From positions 1 to 8,386 of the forward strand of contig SXYY01000104.1 of the NCBI GenBank assembly GCA_005788145.1: DNA of 8,386 nucleotides. The letters are read 5' to 3'. A program made the position numbers and the translations under genes. The stretch is from Bacteroidota bacterium. Its GTDB lineage: Bacteria > Bacteroidota > Bacteroidia > NS11-12g > UBA955. Within the stretch, counting starts at the first letter, position 1; each line of letters begins with the position of its first letter. The notes beneath the pieces are model-generated. The model was not told where the DNA came from. It saw only the letters and a program-made list of their open reading frames with translations, and made no database searches. Of the stretch, positions 5,826 through 8,386 are shown piece after piece.

Positions 5826-8386
5826 TTACTCGTCGTTTTTGGGTGCTTCGATGCGCTCGATGGTTCCCGATGATCCGTTCACCCGAATCCACTCGCCCGT
5901 TTTGATGCGCTGGGTAGCGTCTTGCACGGCCACAACCACAGGGATGCCAAGCTCTCGGCCCACGATGGCGGTGTGACTCAATAGCGATCCTTTTTCCGTG
6001 ACCAAGGCAATGGCCTGCGACATCAAGAATACCCATCCGGGATCGGTCATTTTGCTCACCAAGATTTTCCCTTTGACATCGGCGTTGAGCACGGGCTCTG
6101 TAATCACAAGGGCTTCGCCTTCGGCTACGCCCTTGGAAACCGCCACCCCAGACAAAACTTGGGTTCGATCAATCCCTTCACGGGTGAGGTCTTGTAGGTA
6201 GGCAGTTAAATCCGGTTTCTCTTTTTTGCTGTAAATGATGCGATCCGGAAGAATCAAATCTTTGTATTGCGCATATTCCGCCTTGCGCGTCTCCACGGTT
6301 TCGGTCATGGACAGCGGCCCAACCATCGCGTACTGCTTGATTTCATCCATCGTGAGATAAAACACATCCTCAATTTCAAGCAAATGTCCCGCTTTCACCA
6401 TACAATCGGCCAAGGCCCTAAAAATGTCCTTCGATGCGCTGTAGACGCGGGTCCGACAGAATCTCATGTTTTCTCGGTTTGCCAAGCCATAGCGCGACAT
6501 CCCCATGACCCAGTGGAACCACCACGACTTGGGCTGCCACCAGCGCAACTTTTCCGCAACCAACTTGGCCGCATTCGCGTGAATTTGCGCCTGTCGCTCC
6601 TTGAAATTCTCCACCGTTATGGGGGAATCCAACTGCGATTTCATCAACTGTACCAATAGTTCTGGGTTTTGTCGGGGCGATTTCACCTCCAACTTCAGCT
6701 CGGCCAGTGTTCGATCGCCGAATCGCTGTAAATGGATTTGCCAATCACGGTAAAACGCGGAAATTTCGGGCTGTTTCAGTGCCTCCAAAACCGCATCGTC
6801 GTCATTTTTAAAGACTTTTAGCAATTGCGCATCGCCCAAGACTTGTGCCTTGAGCTTCAAAAACGACATCACCGCCAACTCGCTCTCCACGCCCCCCTGT
6901 CCTACCACCAACTCATTCGCCAACTCCGGATTTTCCGAAATGCCAAATTTTTGTATCGCGTCTTGCAGCCACCCAAAGGCCTTAAATGCCAAGTAATCAT
7001 TGACGATGGTGAGGTGGTATTGCTCGAACGTGCGTTCGATGGATTTTTCTAGGTGATTCCAAAGGGCAGCTGGGTTTCCGCGGTGTTTGTCAAAGTCTTG
7101 AAATTGCTTGTAAGCGGTGGCAAAATCCTTGAAAAACCGTTTGTTGCCCCGTTTGTAATTGATGACCAGCCAGCTCACGGAAAGCGCGGTTTTGATTTTT
7201 CCCAAGATCGAAAAATGGTAGGCATCGCTGGCAGAATCGGGCAATCCAACAGCGGTTTCCCACGCCTGCATCGATCGCTTGGAATTGTATACCAGGGCCA
7301 TCATGCGATACCAGTTATCGAGGCGATAATACACCCGACCGTAAAAATGCTGAATCAAATGGGCAAACACCTCGGCGTTGGCGTCGAACTTTTCACTGGA
7401 TATCCAAAAGGCTTTGGCGCTTCTGCGGAATAGGTTGGTATAGGCCATCGAAGCGAACGAATAGCTCAGTGGCAGGGTGATGTTGGGGTAACTCTCCACG
7501 ATGTTGGTATTGTCGAGCACCACCAAATCCTCGCGCTGAATGGTGGTAATCGGACGCATTTGCAGCAGGTATAGCAATCCATCTTCACCCCAAACAAACT
7601 CAATATCAGCGGGCTTTCCCAACACTTTTTCGGCCAGCATGACCTGATCGTACACGGCAAATATCTCTTCATCCGAAAGCGCTGCAACCGCTTGTTTTTC
7701 GGTGGGCACATCCACCAAATGAATGCCTTGATCCGCGTTGTACTCCATCGATTGGGCTTTGGTAACCACGCTTCTGGTGATGCTCCGCAGGGCGCGATAC
7801 ACATGGTAACAATCGGCCGCCACTTGGTCCATCACAATCCCCTCGCCCATCCCATAACCACAATTGATGACCGCATCGGCCATGTTGCCATTGGAATTCA
7901 TCGAAAAAGCGATTCCCGAACGCGTGGCAAAGACCATTTTTTGTAGTACCATGGCGTACTCGATGTGCTGTATCGAAACCCCCATTTGCAAGCGATAACT
8001 GAGTGCGCCAAAGCTCCAGGCCGACGCCAAACTCCGTTTGATGTTCTCAAACAACTGCGCGGACGTGGTGTATAAATAGGTTTTATGCTGTCCGGCAAAC
8101 GACGCATCCGAGGCATCTTCTGAAATGGCGGATGAACGAACAGAAATGCAAAAATCCTGGCCAAAAACCTCGGTGGCTCGCTGCATCAGCGCGTCCAACA
8201 AAACCGCATCAGGCTCAAACTGTAGCAACAGGGCTTCGGCTTGGGTGCAAGTTTCCATAAGGTCCGACATCGTTTCGGGCGATGCAGCGGATGATGAATC
8301 GTCATTTTGGTTTGGCGACATGCGAACTCCTGAAAACGGAGCAAATAGGGCCTCCAATTGGGCCATCGCATCGCCAAACAACAAGG
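5826..8386 (-). CDS. PEP-synthase/rifampin-phosphotransferase-like enzyme, partial (N-terminus beyond right edge)
   Basis: The frame stays open to the right edge and gives 852 residues. Numbers here count from position 8384; its TTG is only the edge of the open frame. Residues about 60-280 are the ATP-binding domain of PEP synthase/PPDK relatives: SVRSSAISED (81-90), ASFAGQ (94-99), CGYGMGEGIV (175-184) and the closing DIEFVWG ... LQMRPIT (260-280). From about 290 (DNTNIVESYPNITLPLSYS) to 730 is a long middle domain, and about 745-848 is the swivelling PEP-utilising domain with GSLLSHTAIVGRELGIPVVV, the phospho-histidine being His804. There is no PEP-binding TIM barrel after it. This order (ATP domain, middle substrate domain, swivel) is that of rifampin phosphotransferase, about 870 residues, which moves a phosphate from ATP via the histidine to a substrate bound in the middle domain. 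Many such proteins are not drug enzymes and their substrate is unknown. The usual GGKxxxLG start of the ATP domain is absent, so several dozen residues lie outside the window. Confidence 0.85.
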   Translation of the reverse strand, partial: LLFGDAMAQLEALFAPFSGVRMSPNQNDDSSSAASPETMSDLMETCTQAEALLLQFEPDAVLLDALMQRATEVFGQDFCISVRSSAISEDASDASFAGQHKTYLYTTSAQLFENIKRSLASAWSFGALSYRLQMGVSIQHIEYAMVLQKMVFATRSGIAFSMNSNGNMADAVINCGYGMGEGIVMDQVAADCYHVYRALRSITRSVVTKAQSMEYNADQGIHLVDVPTEKQAVAALSDEEIFAVYDQVMLAEKVLGKPADIEFVWGEDGLLYLLQMRPITTIQREDLVVLDNTNIVESYPNITLPLSYSFASMAYTNLFRRSAKAFWISSEKFDANAEVFAHLIQHFYGRVYYRLDNWYRMMALVYNSKRSMQAWETAVGLPDSASDAYHFSILGKIKTALSVSWLVINYKRGNKRFFKDFATAYKQFQDFDKHRGNPAALWNHLEKSIERTFEQYHLTIVNDYLAFKAFGWLQDAIQKFGISENPELANELVVGQGGVESELAVMSFLKLKAQVLGDAQLLKVFKNDDDAVLEALKQPEISAFYRDWQIHLQRFGDRTLAELKLEVKSPRQNPELLVQLMKSQLDSPITVENFKERQAQIHANAAKLVAEKLRWWQPKSWWFHWVMGMSRYGLANRENMRFCRTRVYSASKDIFRALADCMVKAGHLLEIEDVFYLTMDEIKQYAMVGPLSMTETVETRKAEYAQYKDLILPDRIIYSKKEKPDLTAYLQDLTREGIDRTQVLSGVAVSKGVAEGEALVITEPVLNADVKGKILVSKMTDPGWVFLMSQAIALVTEKGSLLSHTAIVGRELGIPVVVAVQDATQRIKTGEWIRVNGSSGTIERIEAPKNDE

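Overview
The window most likely comes from a member of the Bacteroidota. The evidence is modest but consistent: Shine-Dalgarno signals are weak or absent, start regions are A-rich, two gene starts are preceded by boxes of the Bacteroidota type (TAnnTTTG), and genes are packed with very short gaps. I see no tRNA, rRNA, CRISPR array, insertion sequence or phage gene. No species can be named from the sequence alone.

Layout, left to right. (1) Minus strand, 1-648: 5' part of a gene for a secreted or envelope protein of unknown function, running off the left edge. (2) 649-1006: a divergent, AT-rich intergenic region with an exact 18-bp direct repeat (32-bp period) and a good Bacteroidota-type promoter just before the next gene. 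(3) Plus strand, 1007-4614: a tight three-gene cluster. It encodes an HMG-CoA reductase fused to an aminoglycoside-phosphotransferase/choline-kinase-like domain, a small membrane protein resembling archaeal CDP-archaeol synthase (CarS), and a CDP-alcohol phosphatidyltransferase. (4) Minus strand, 4608-5237: a membrane methyltransferase of the isoprenylcysteine carboxyl methyltransferase (ICMT) type, whose 3' end overlaps the cluster by 7 bp. (5) Plus strand, 5296-5817: a small soluble protein with an early His and a late Cys, possibly a permuted papain-like/NlpC-P60-type hydrolase. (6) Minus strand, 5826-8386: a large PEP-synthase/rifampin-phosphotransferase-like enzyme (ATP-binding domain, long middle domain, swivelling phospho-histidine domain), cut by the right edge.

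The centre of interest is the three-gene cluster. It joins the committing enzyme of the mevalonate pathway, a small-molecule kinase fold, a CTP:lipid-phosphate cytidylyltransferase and an enzyme that exchanges CMP for an alcohol. On family knowledge this is the skeleton of a pathway that builds or activates an isoprenoid or other lipid phosphate, attaches CMP to it, and then adds a polar head group. This pathway reading is inference. The window has no prenyltransferase, G1P dehydrogenase or GGGP synthase, so synthesis of archaeal-type ether lipids is a hypothesis only. The methyltransferase and the dikinase-like enzyme lie close by on the other strand and may or may not take part.
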